Source: Candidatus Methanolliviera sp. GoM_oil | GTDB taxonomy: Archaea; Halobacteriota; Methanoliparia; Methanoliparales; Methanoliparaceae | Assembly (NCBI GenBank): GCA_902158735.1 | Contig: CABGHG010000091.1 | Coordinates: 1 to 6,823 of the forward strand | Direction: 5' to 3' | DNA length: 6,823 bases | Shown: in pieces, positions 1 through 5,869 of the stretch | Numbering within the stretch: position 1 is the stretch's first letter | Layout: each line of letters opens with the position of its first letter | The notes under the pieces: model-generated | Seen by the model: the letters and a program-made list of their open reading frames with translations, nothing else | Databases searched by the model: none | Told to the model about the DNA's origin: nothing | Translations under genes and position numbers: made by a program

Positions 1-2
1 AT

Positions 3-689
3 AAGAGAGATAGAGGTTCGAGCAGGATACACTCTCTGATCGGTAATGTGAAAGAAGGTATGAGACTACTGGAGGCAGCAAAAAAAGGAGATGTTGTAAG
101 GATCGATACAGGTATCAAACGCCTCTCTCTAATCGGGAAGAGCGTCGAGGATGCAAGAAGGTTTTGTGTCGATAATAATATAAAATTGATTCATATACTT
201 GGAGACGATGAAGATATCATCGTCGAACAGAATCCAGAAGAGACCTTTGAGATATTGAAGAGGGGAAGCGTAGATGTAGAAACGATCCAAAAAGATAGAT
301 TAGCTAAGGTTCTTTTATATGATACTAATGCGCCAAAGACCTTAAATCTATTTAGAAAAGAGATCGGTCTGAGATACCATCCTATAGGGAAACTTGAGGT
401 TTATTTTCAGTACAAGAATATATGGCTCTTCAAACCATATTTAGAAGGATCGATATTACCAGAAAATAAACCGTCAAAGGTGGTGAGAGGCGGTGAGATA
501 GGCATCACCAATCAGGCCGCTAAGAATGCAGGTTTGATCGGGATAAAGCTCGAAGAAGATGAGAGATATGGACCATCCGGAGAGAGCTTCAAGGCTACCA
601 ATATAATCGGAAGATTGATCGATCTCGAAAAACTTGGCGTGTTAAAGGAGGGAGATTATCTTTATATACGTGAGGCGAGATCTGATTGA
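3..689 (+). CDS. mmp3: Methanogenesis marker protein 3 (Mmp3, UPF0288), C-terminal part
   Basis: The frame is open from base 3, upstream of the first GTG at 48, so the window starts inside the gene; 228 residues are visible and the family is about 500 residues long, so roughly the N-terminal half is missing. Visible family features are the stretch RGSSRIHSLIGNVKEG at the start, a segment resembling cyclophilin-type proteins (LLYDTNAPKTLNLFRKEIG, roughly residues 103-121 of the visible part), and the C-terminal GEIGITN, GLIGIKLEEDERYGPSGE and TNIIGRL blocks. Known from the family: Mmp3 co-purifies with McrC, Mmp7, Mmp17 and the ATPase A2 in the complex that activates methyl-coenzyme M reductase, and is cytoplasmic. 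The peptidyl-prolyl isomerase likeness has no demonstrated activity that I know of. It is the first visible gene of a + strand operon and its TGA overlaps the TTG start of mmp6, suggesting coupled translation. Identity is by recognition of the conserved blocks, not by a search. Confidence 0.9.
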   Translation, partial: KRDRGSSRIHSLIGNVKEGMRLLEAAKKGDVVRIDTGIKRLSLIGKSVEDARRFCVDNNIKLIHILGDDEDIIVEQNPEETFEILKRGSVDVETIQKDRLAKVLLYDTNAPKTLNLFRKEIGLRYHPIGKLEVYFQYKNIWLFKPYLEGSILPENKPSKVVRGGEIGITNQAAKNAGLIGIKLEEDERYGPSGESFKATNIIGRLIDLEKLGVLKEGDYLYIREARSD

Positions 690-1102
690 GTAAAGTGACG
701 AAGATGGTGGTCGTATCCAGTTACGCACCAATCTTATCAAAGATATATAAGTTACAATTCGATTTGACCATCAAAGAAACTTGTTTTGGGGTGCTTATAA
801 GTGGAGAAGAAGAAGAGATGAAGCGTGCCACGGATTATATGAGGAATGAATTCGGAAATGGGGTATTTATAAAAGAGAGGGGTTTTCCAATGGGTGATGT
901 GAGAAGATGCCGTGCAGATAGAGGAGGAGGTGCACGTCCGGGATTTTATCAGTTAGAAAGAGAAATTAAGATGCTCCCTTTGATAGAAGATTCTCTAAAT
1001 AATCTTGATGAAGAAGTAGATTATAAAATTCATCCTTATGATCAAGATAAAAAGATGAACGCTATAAAGCTTCAAAAGATGATCGAGGGTATGTATAAAT
1101 GA
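686..1102 (+). CDS. mmp6: Methanogenesis marker protein 6 (Mmp6)
   Basis: This is a 138-residue cytoplasmic protein with no membrane segment or signal peptide. The diagnostic parts are LTIKETCFG (residues 27-35, Cys33) and RGFPMGDVRRCRADRGGG (65-82, Cys75) followed by ARPGF and the LEREIKMLP segment; these match the Mmp6 family, whose biochemical role is not established. The two conserved cysteines and the basic/glycine stretch suggest metal or cofactor contact, which is inference. The TTG at 686 overlaps the mmp3 stop as TTGA with a weak purine-rich site (GAGGCGAG, 672-679) in front; GTG at 695 and ATG at 704 are in-frame alternatives that would shorten it by 3 or 6 residues before the conserved region. 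The 3' end overlaps the start of mmp5 as ATGA. Position between mmp3 and mmp5 supports a shared role in maturing or activating methyl-coenzyme M reductase. Confidence 0.9.
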   Translation: MSKVTKMVVVSSYAPILSKIYKLQFDLTIKETCFGVLISGEEEEMKRATDYMRNEFGNGVFIKERGFPMGDVRRCRADRGGGARPGFYQLEREIKMLPLIEDSLNNLDEEVDYKIHPYDQDKKMNAIKLQKMIEGMYK

Positions 1103-1560
1103 AAGTTTTCATCTTCCCTCCAACGAGTTTGATACTTTCAGACCTTGTGGAGAGATTTGGTCACGAACCGCTCGTAATGATGAGGGTCATAAGGGATAAA
1201 GTTACAGATCTCAGTCTTGATTCCCCTCCCTTAAATGTGACGCCGGAAGACGTCAAGGCAGGATTGAAGTATGCCGCGGTGGATACCCCACCTGGGGTTA
1301 GAGGCAGACTGGCACTGATTGCTCCTCTGATTGAGAATGCAGATGCGGCAATAATCGTTAGGAATGCAGATTATAGTTTTGGATGTGTAGGATGTGCCAG
1401 AACAAATGAATATCTGAGGTATATGGTCAAGAGAAGGGGCATACCTACTTTAGAAGTAGAATATCCGAAGGAGAACGAGGAAGATGCAAAAAATTTCGTG
1501 TATTCGATCGAAAAATTTTTGAGGGACTTGAAAGAAGGGAAAAAGAATGGAAGAGATTAA
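1099..1560 (+). CDS. mmp5: Methanogenesis marker protein 5 (Mmp5)
   Basis: The product is a 153-residue soluble protein of the Mmp5 family, complete by length. Seen in the sequence: N-terminal FPPTSLILSDLVERFGH, the block DSPPLNVTPEDVKAGLKYAA (41-60), PPGVRGRLALIAPLIE (64-79), and the cysteine motif FGCVGCART (94-102; Cys96, Cys99), then GIPTLEVEYP (114-123). The C-x2-C pair is a plausible Fe-S or thiol-relay site, but no reaction has been assigned to the family that I know of. The ATG at 1099 overlaps the mmp6 stop (ATGA) and has a GAGGGT ribosome site at 1085-1090 with 8-nt spacing. The 3' end overlaps mmp15 by 14 nt. It sits inside the MCR-activation gene block, so a role in assembling or feeding electrons to that system is an inference from context. 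Confidence 0.9.
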   Translation: MKVFIFPPTSLILSDLVERFGHEPLVMMRVIRDKVTDLSLDSPPLNVTPEDVKAGLKYAAVDTPPGVRGRLALIAPLIENADAAIIVRNADYSFGCVGCARTNEYLRYMVKRRGIPTLEVEYPKENEEDAKNFVYSIEKFLRDLKEGKKNGRD

Positions 1561-2773
1561 GATTGCTCTACTTTCATGTGGTGCCGAATACAGCGGTATT
1601 TATAGGGAGATAGAGACTGCCGCCAAGAAGTTCAATGCCAAACTTATTTATCCTTATGTGGAGACAAAAAATATAGATTTAGCTGTAGAAGAGCTTGGTC
1701 TAAACGTTGCAAGCCCGGATTTAAGACTCATGGCGGCAAGTGCAAAATCCATCGTAGAAGGTGAGGTGGATGCGGATGCAGTCTTTATATGCACCTGTTT
1801 TAGATGCGCGGAAGGAACACTGATGAGGAGCACGGTAAGAAGATATATTCACGAGCACTCCGAGATCCCGATCATAAGCTATTCTTTTACGGAGAGAACA
1901 ACGGCGGCGACTCTTTATACGAGAATGGAAGCTTTGACGACGACAGCAAGGAGAAAGGACCTCTTGGCAAGAAAAAAACAGGAAGGTATCACGGCGGGCA
2001 TAGATTCTGGTTCCACCACGACGAAAGCCACGATCATGGAAGAGAATGAGGTGATCGGGAGGGGGTGGGTTCCTACGACCGATGTAAAAAAGAGTGCAGA
2101 AACAGCGTTCAATGACGCGTTGAACGAGACAGGTTTGAATAAAGGAGATATAGAAGCTTTAGGCACCACGGGATATGGAAGATTCCTCGTTGGGGAGGAG
2201 ATGCATGCGGATCTGATCCAAGAAGAGATCACCGTTAACGCCAAGGGCGGTGTATTCTTGGCGGAGAAACAAGAGGGGCCAGCCACGATAATAGACATTG
2301 GTGGGATGGACAACAAAGCCATCTCGGTTCAAAATGGCATACCCGGAGGCTTCACGATGGGAGGAATATGTGCAGGTGCCTCCGGCAGATTTCTGGAGAT
2401 CTCTTCGAGAAGACTCGGTATAAGTATAGATGAATTGGGCCCGCTCGCACTCAAAGGGGATTACAGAAACGTGGAAATGAACAGCTATTGTATTGTCTTT
2501 GGGATACAGAGTCTGGTGAATGCACTGGCTACTGGAGCCGTTCCAGCAGATGTGGCAAGTGCCGCCTGTCACAGTGTCGCGGAACAGGTCTTCGAACAGC
2601 AACTACAGGAGATAGAGATAAAAGAGCCGGTAATAATGGTCGGGGGTTGTTCTTTGGTAGAGGGAATTGTAAAGACGATGGAGGATCTGTTGAGAGTCAA
2701 AGTGATTGTTCCAAGAGATTCTCAGTATATAGGTGCTGTAGGGGCAGCTCTTCTCTCTTCGGGATTTATATGA
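1547..2773 (+). CDS. mmp15: Methanogenesis marker protein 15 (Mmp15), BadF/BcrAD-type activator ATPase
   Basis: This 408-residue protein has a marker-specific N-terminal domain (about 1-146) and a C-terminal ASKHA-fold ATPase (about 147-408) of the family of 2-hydroxyacyl-CoA dehydratase and benzoyl-CoA reductase activators. ATPase motifs visible: phosphate-1 DSGSTTTK (153-160), GTTGYGR (206-212), phosphate-2 DIGGMDNK (250-257), and C-terminal GGCSL (366-370). In the activator family one [4Fe-4S] cluster is held between two subunits; the likely ligands here are Cys275 (GICAGASGRFLE, 273-284) and Cys315 (SYCIVF). The N-terminal domain adds Cys11 (LSCGAEYSGIY) and a compact C-T-C-F-R-C motif (82-87), possibly a second metal site. 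Such ATPases couple ATP hydrolysis to low-potential electron transfer, which would suit MCR activation or cofactor maturation; the actual partner is unproven. ATG 1547 is preceded by GAAGGGA (1534-1540). Confidence 0.93.
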   Translation: MEEIKIALLSCGAEYSGIYREIETAAKKFNAKLIYPYVETKNIDLAVEELGLNVASPDLRLMAASAKSIVEGEVDADAVFICTCFRCAEGTLMRSTVRRYIHEHSEIPIISYSFTERTTAATLYTRMEALTTTARRKDLLARKKQEGITAGIDSGSTTTKATIMEENEVIGRGWVPTTDVKKSAETAFNDALNETGLNKGDIEALGTTGYGRFLVGEEMHADLIQEEITVNAKGGVFLAEKQEGPATIIDIGGMDNKAISVQNGIPGGFTMGGICAGASGRFLEISSRRLGISIDELGPLALKGDYRNVEMNSYCIVFGIQSLVNALATGAVPADVASAACHSVAEQVFEQQLQEIEIKEPVIMVGGCSLVEGIVKTMEDLLRVKVIVPRDSQYIGAVGAALLSSGFI

Positions 2774-2923
2774 AGATCCGCTCTCTCATCTCGGGTGTTA
2801 CCTTCGGTAACACTGTAAAAACAAATTTGATCTTTGAAGAGCAAGAGAAAAAATTAAAAAGAGATATATATTAGATAATCATATCAGATCAATCACAGTT
2901 ATACCGCAGGTAGGAACACAGGA
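2774..2923 (+). promoter_or_regulatory. Intergenic regulatory region between mmp15 and mmp17
   Basis: This 150-nt stretch holds no convincing gene; a + strand frame through it (to 2874) is mainly the wrong-frame shadow of mmp15. It contains the hairpin at 2795-2813 and, further on, an A-rich tract followed by a TATA-like box at 2865-2872 (TATATATT). With usual archaeal spacing, transcription would begin near 2894, leaving a leader of about 30 nt before mmp17. This suggests mmp17-mmp7 can be transcribed separately from the upstream operon. The promoter is inferred from position and composition only. Confidence 0.5.
2795..2813 (+). other. Perfect 8-bp hairpin just after mmp15
   Basis: GTGTTACC and GGTAACAC are perfect reverse complements separated by TTC, 21 nt after the mmp15 stop. 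No U-run follows, so it is not a classic intrinsic terminator. It may stabilise the 3' end of the upstream mRNA, mark an RNA processing site, or, as an inverted repeat in DNA, serve as an operator upstream of the mmp17 promoter. The pairing is seen directly; its role is inference. Confidence 0.6.
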
Positions 2924-3538
2924 TTGAAAAACCAGAGGTTTTCTTTGCGATCGCTCGAGAGATTTGAAGTGGAAGTAATAGAACGTGGTTCGGAGAATAA
3001 AGAAGAAGAAGAGATATTGGATGGTGTCATAAGAGACATCATATCTGATTTAAATCTTACGACCACCATAGATAGGATGAAGGTTTTTATGGATCCAGAA
3101 GAACCCTATTTTATAATTGTTGCCATTTTAAGGCATCCTGCCCCTCCAATAAAGCTCAAAGAAGTGGCAGAGATACGTGCTCAAGGGGGAAAGATCACCC
3201 TCTCCGCACAGGACGAGAGCTACATGCCGAGCATACTCGGTTTTTTATGGAAAAATTATGGACGAGAGCAGGTAGAACAGCCGGAGAGGCTTTCTGCAAT
3301 CATAAATGTCTCTAATAGCGAGATTGATAAGATATCTAATTTTATAGTTCACGATCCCTCAAAGGTTCTCTTTGGAAATGTGATAGATGCATTTGAGAGG
3401 ATCACTCCAGAAGGTTTTAGAATCATAAAACGTCATTTCAGCGGAGAAGAGATGTACTTTGTGGCGTCTGAAGACCCAATAAAAAAAGATTGGGTGGAAC
3501 ATGCCGATAGAATTCTAATGGAAATTAGGGGAAGATAA
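2924..3538 (+). CDS. mmp17: Methanogenesis marker protein 17 (Mmp17)
   Basis: The product is a roughly 200-residue soluble protein of the Mmp17 family. Recognised blocks are VFMDPEEPYFIIVAILR (54-70), APPIKLKEVAEIRAQGGKI (73-91), the LWKNYGREQVEQPERL segment (108-123), the FRIIKRHFSG segment and ASEDPIKKDWVEHADRIL (181-198). Known of the family: Mmp17 is a subunit of the ATP-dependent methyl-coenzyme M reductase activation complex with McrC, Mmp3, Mmp7 and A2. It has no cysteine, so it does not itself supply thiol ligands. Start choice is uncertain: TTG at 2924 gives 204 residues but has a poor ribosome site, whereas TTG at 2945 (197 residues) has GAGG at 2935-2938 with 6-nt spacing, and GTG at 2969 is also in frame. 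The stop lies one base before the mmp7 start. Confidence 0.85.
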   Translation: MKNQRFSLRSLERFEVEVIERGSENKEEEEILDGVIRDIISDLNLTTTIDRMKVFMDPEEPYFIIVAILRHPAPPIKLKEVAEIRAQGGKITLSAQDESYMPSILGFLWKNYGREQVEQPERLSAIINVSNSEIDKISNFIVHDPSKVLFGNVIDAFERITPEGFRIIKRHFSGEEMYFVASEDPIKKDWVEHADRILMEIRGR

Positions 3539-3539
3539 A

Positions 3540-4457
3540 TTGTTCTATCCGGTGACGTACAACGGTGGTGTTTATCGACACGATGAGATCTTGGAACTCG
3601 TCGAAGATCTTGGAGGTTACTTGATACAGAAGAACGAAATGCAGACGGAGGTAGTCTTAAATCTCTTCACACCAAAAGAAGATTTTGGTCTCTTGGAAGC
3701 GAAAGCCAAGGAGCTGAAGGGGGAGCTTAAGTATGCCCCCCTCGCAGGAACCGATGTCGTATTAGTTCTTCCTTCACTCGCATTTCACCACATGCCACAC
3801 CCGAGCTGTGATATTGCAGAATATTTAAGAAGAAAGGGTTCAAGCACGACGATGGTTGGGCTTGCGCGTGGGGTGGGAAAGAGGATTGCACAGATAAAGG
3901 AGGAGGAGAAGAGATTAATAGAGGAACATGACGTTGCTGTATTTATTATGGGAATATTTGAATCCTGCCTTATAAAGAAAGAGAAATTATTTTATGATAT
4001 AAAAATTCCTGTTGTCGTAACAGGTGGGCCGCAAAGACTCGATCTAAGATATGCAGACGAGTACATTGGGGGCATTGGAAGGGTATCACACAGACTCAAG
4101 AAGAAGAAGGAGATTAGAAAATTGGACGAGGTGGTGGAGGCGGTGATAAAATGTGTGGAGAAGAGAAGAGAGGAGGAGGCAGATGATCCTTTGACGGTAG
4201 AACCACCAAGGATAATGTACGAGATTAAGAATCAGATACCAGAGATCAATGAAGTTCTTTCTCCTGTTCCAATAAATTTACAGATAGATGGGTTGAGGGT
4301 TAAACTTCCTTATGTAGAGTATCGAGGTGAGATGGAAGAGATAAAATTTGATGAGGGATATAAACTTCGCGAGATGGCAGAGATAAGAAGATCTTTATTT
4401 AGAAGGTCGATAATTCTGAAGGTGATGCCAAGATCGGAGACGGGGTTTACGATATAG
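3540..4457 (+). CDS. mmp7: Methanogenesis marker protein 7 (Mmp7)
   Basis: This 305-residue cytoplasmic protein is complete for the Mmp7 family. Conserved blocks seen are YNGGVYRHDEILELVEDLGGY (7-27), APLAGTDVVLV (66-76), HHMPHPSCDIAEYLRRKG (83-100, Cys90), GLARGVGKRIAQI (107-119), IEEHDVAVFIMGIFESC (127-143, Cys143), IPVVVTGGPQ (156-165), YADEYIGGIGRVSHRL (171-186) and a C-terminal DGLRVKLPYVEY segment (250-261). Mmp7 is a known subunit of the MCR activation complex with McrC, Mmp17 and Mmp3; that complex binds nitrogenase-like Fe-S cofactors, and the conserved Cys90, Cys143 and His residues are candidate ligands, which is my inference. The start is TTG at 3540, supported by AGGGGAAG at 3527-3534 with 5-nt spacing and by the family N-terminus. 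One base separates it from mmp17, so the two are surely co-transcribed. Confidence 0.93.
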   Translation: MFYPVTYNGGVYRHDEILELVEDLGGYLIQKNEMQTEVVLNLFTPKEDFGLLEAKAKELKGELKYAPLAGTDVVLVLPSLAFHHMPHPSCDIAEYLRRKGSSTTMVGLARGVGKRIAQIKEEEKRLIEEHDVAVFIMGIFESCLIKKEKLFYDIKIPVVVTGGPQRLDLRYADEYIGGIGRVSHRLKKKKEIRKLDEVVEAVIKCVEKRREEEADDPLTVEPPRIMYEIKNQIPEINEVLSPVPINLQIDGLRVKLPYVEYRGEMEEIKFDEGYKLREMAEIRRSLFRRSIILKVMPRSETGFTI

Positions 4458-4482
4458 TTATTGAAAATAAACCGAAAGTCTT

Positions 4483-4490
4483 TTTATATT
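4483..4490 (+). promoter_or_regulatory. T/A-rich tract after mmp7: TATA-like box or poly-T terminator
   Basis: The tract TTTTTATATTTT (4481-4492) follows mmp7 by about 25 nt. It can be read as the U-rich terminator typical of archaea, ending the mmp17-mmp7 transcript, or as a TATA box (TTTATATT) whose start point would fall near 4512, just at the left end of the inserted element. If a promoter, it may have served mmp9 before the insertion. The sequence cannot separate these readings. Confidence 0.4.
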
Positions 4491-4492
4491 TT

Positions 4493-4509
4493 AAATAATA
4501 TTATTATTT
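4493..4509. repeat. A/T palindrome at the left flank of the insertion element
   Basis: AAATAATA, one T, then TATTATTT form an exact inverted repeat directly beside the presumed left end of the element. It may be part of the insertion target, a regulator site or only a product of A/T-rich composition. Confidence 0.5.
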
Positions 4510-4534
4510 GTATGAAAGCAGATGAGGTCAAACG

Positions 4535-4557
4535 ATTACCGGACATTACTCGGTGAT
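4535..4557 (+). repeat. Left-end subterminal palindrome of the IS element
   Basis: ATTACCG (4535-4541) and CGGTGAT (4551-4557) pair over 7 positions with one G-T, around a 9-nt loop. IS200/IS605 elements carry such an imperfect hairpin near the left end, where TnpA recognises single-stranded DNA. Its place between the target-side flank and tnpB fits this role. Confidence 0.65.
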
Positions 4558-4564
4558 GGATAGA

Positions 4565-4572
4565 TTTAAATA
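4565..4572 (+). promoter_or_regulatory. TATA box of tnpB
   Basis: TTTAAATA matches the archaeal TATA consensus. Expected initiation about 26 nt downstream of its centre falls near 4595, only a few bases before ATG 4601, which predicts a leaderless or very short-leader tnpB mRNA and supports starting the protein at 4601, not at the GTG at 4553. Confidence 0.6.
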
Positions 4573-4600
4573 CTCTAAAATCAAATTAGAGGTAATAGAG

Positions 4601-5836
4601 ATGAATGTTAAAAGAACAGAACAGATTTGGATGAGATCTGATAAAAATATTAGTTCTCTATGCCACATATCTAAAAATCTCTATAATGAAGCTAATTATC
4701 TTATCCGACAAGAGTTTTTTAAAAATGGAAAGTGGGTAAGATATAATGAGTTGGATAAAGAATTAAAAGAATCAGAGAACTATAAATCTTTACCTGCTCA
4801 AACAGCACAACAGATCCTTCGATTATTAGATAAATCGTGGAAATCATTTTTTAAAGTAATCAAAGAGTATAAAGCTCAACCAAATAAGTTTAAAGCAAGA
4901 CCAAAACTGCCAAAATATAAAAAGAAAGACGGAGAACATGTTTTAATCCTAACAAATCAGCAGTGTAAGATTAGAGAGAATAGAACGATCAAATTTCCTA
5001 AATTATTGGAATTAGACATAAAGACGAGGTTGGATAAAAAAACTAATTTGAGAGAAGTTAGAGTAATTCCTAAAGGTGTTGGATATGTTGTTGAAATTGT
5101 ATATGCGAAGGAGGTAGATACAAAAAATGTAAACGAAGATAGAATATGCGGAATTGATTTAGGAGTTAGAAATCTCGCAACTATAGGAAACAATATTGGA
5201 GAAGGAGAGAAACCGATTGTTGTTAAAGGCGGAATCTGTAAGTCAATAAATCAATTCTATAATAAAGAGATAGGTAAAATACAGGAGATTTATACGAAAC
5301 AAGGAATAAAGATAGGTAAAAGGTCTAAAAAGCTATTTAATAAGCGTAATCGAAAGATCAAAGATCATCTACATAAGGTAAGTCGATTTATCGTTGATTA
5401 CTGCGTTAAAAATGATATTGGAACTTTAGTTATCGGCCAAAACGAAGGTTGGAAGCAAAATACTAATATTGGTACAAAGAATAATCAAAACTTCGTTCAG
5501 ATACCTTTTTTCATGCTAATAAATCAGATAAAGTATAAAGCAGAAGAGAAAGGAATAAACGTTATTTTACAGGAAGAGAGTCATACGTCAAAGTGTAGTT
5601 TTTTAGATAATGAATCGATAGAGCATCATGACCTTGAGAAATACATAGGTAAACGGTTTAAACGTGGATTGTTCAGATCGGCAAAAGGAATAATCATAAA
5701 CGCAGATGTGAATGCCTCTTTAAATATAATCAAGAAAGCAATCCCGAAAGCTTTTGCGAAAGTCGAGGCGGACGAGATAGAGGATGTAGGGTTACACCCA
5801 TTAAGATGTTTGATGGCATCTTATAAAGGAATTTGA
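4601..5836 (+). CDS. tnpB: TnpB, IS605 OrfB-family RNA-guided endonuclease with atypical RuvC-II and zinc-finger region
   Basis: The product is 411 residues from ATG 4601, chosen because TnpB proteins begin about here, because AGAGGT (4588-4593) lies 7 nt upstream, and because the TATA box at 4565 would leave the longer GTG (4553) frame untranscribed. Numbering from ATG 4601: an N-terminal helical region (SKNLYNEANYLIR; SLPAQTAQQILRLLDKSWKSF) precedes a beta-rich wedge-like part. RuvC-I is CGIDLGVRNLATI with Asp186; the bridge region is rich in Lys/Arg (KKLFNKRNRKIKDHLHKVSRFIV, in two segments about 243-265); RuvC-III is NADVNASLNI with Asp369. Where RuvC-II usually reads IED, this protein has LVIGQNEGWKQ (276-285), so the canonical Glu is absent; Glu282 or Glu325/326 (QEESHTSKC) are possible substitutes. 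Only one cysteine (Cys332) remains where TnpB usually has a four-cysteine zinc finger. Family function is guide-RNA-directed DNA cleavage that helps element retention. The frame is intact, without stops or shifts. Confidence 0.88.
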   Translation: MNVKRTEQIWMRSDKNISSLCHISKNLYNEANYLIRQEFFKNGKWVRYNELDKELKESENYKSLPAQTAQQILRLLDKSWKSFFKVIKEYKAQPNKFKARPKLPKYKKKDGEHVLILTNQQCKIRENRTIKFPKLLELDIKTRLDKKTNLREVRVIPKGVGYVVEIVYAKEVDTKNVNEDRICGIDLGVRNLATIGNNIGEGEKPIVVKGGICKSINQFYNKEIGKIQEIYTKQGIKIGKRSKKLFNKRNRKIKDHLHKVSRFIVDYCVKNDIGTLVIGQNEGWKQNTNIGTKNNQNFVQIPFFMLINQIKYKAEEKGINVILQEESHTSKCSFLDNESIEHHDLEKYIGKRFKRGLFRSAKGIIINADVNASLNIIKKAIPKAFAKVEADEIEDVGLHPLRCLMASYKGI

Positions 5837-5860
5837 AACTTATGGCTCAAATTTCATAAC
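5781..5860 (+). ncRNA. Putative TnpB guide RNA scaffold (reRNA/omegaRNA) at the element's right end
   Basis: Three small stems lie in series across the 3' end of tnpB and the right end. GGGT-TAC-ACCC occupies 5789-5799. TAAGATG (5802-5808) pairs with CATCTTA (5817-5823) over 7 bp around an 8-nt loop. AATTTGA (5830-5836) pairs with TCAAATT (5847-5853), with TTATG (5840-5844)/CATAA (5855-5859) as a competing fold. In IS200/IS605 elements the reRNA is made from exactly this place, overlapping the tnpB 3' end, and its guide is the flanking DNA just past the right end. The stems are seen; the RNA itself is inference, and the 5' limit is a guess. Confidence 0.5.
5840..5859 (+). repeat. Right-end hairpin of the IS element
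   Basis: TTATG and CATAA pair over 5 bp around a 10-nt loop, immediately before the mmp9 ribosome site. This is the most likely right-end palindrome recognised during transposition; the overlapping AATTTGA/TCAAATT stem (5830-5853) is the alternative. Confidence 0.45.
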
Positions 5861-5862
5861 CT

Positions 5863-5869
5863 AGGTGAT
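5863..5869 (+). promoter_or_regulatory. Ribosome binding site of mmp9
   Basis: AGGTGAT is fully complementary to the 3' end of archaeal 16S rRNA and sits 3 nt before ATG 5873, which fixes the mmp9 start. It directly follows the right end of the inserted element, so it is either native sequence just outside the insertion or the last bases of it. Confidence 0.75.

Larger units (their letters stand above)
4511..5860 (+). mobile_element. IS200/IS605-group element, tnpB-only (IS1341-like)
   Basis: The element is inferred from an intact tnpB, a subterminal imperfect palindrome to its left (4535-4557) and hairpins at its right end (5830-5859). No tnpA (Y1 transposase) is present between mmp7 and mmp9, so movement would need TnpA supplied in trans. 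Members of this group insert without target duplication, so the exact ends cannot be read from direct repeats; the boundaries given are estimates, good to perhaps 15 nt. The insertion separates mmp7 from mmp9, leaving both coding regions intact. The interior is visibly richer in A and T than the marker genes, consistent with acquisition. Confidence 0.75.

Noticed and set aside
1804..2049. Open + strand frame of 81 codons inside mmp15
   Set aside because: It lies wholly within the mmp15 coding frame, has no ribosome site and a low-complexity composition; it is a shadow of mmp15.
1915..2602. Two minus-strand open frames (1915-2322 and 2159-2602)
   Set aside because: Both are antisense to the conserved ATPase domain of mmp15, show no recognisable motif and mirror its codon pattern.
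2795..2813. Intrinsic terminator for the mmp3-mmp15 operon
   Set aside because: The stem is good but no U-run follows, and archaeal terminators rely on U-tracts more than on stems.
2488..2874. + strand open frame running from mmp15 into the intergenic gap
   Set aside because: Most of it is a wrong-frame reading of mmp15 (Gly/Arg/Cys-rich), without ribosome site or family features.
4553..4600. GTG start giving TnpB 16 more residues
   Set aside because: The extra part overlaps the left-end palindrome and the TATA box, and TnpB proteins start near the ATG at 4601, which has its own ribosome site.
4957..5193. Minus-strand frame of 78 codons inside tnpB
   Set aside because: Antisense to the RuvC-I region of tnpB, hydrophobic low-complexity product, no upstream signals.
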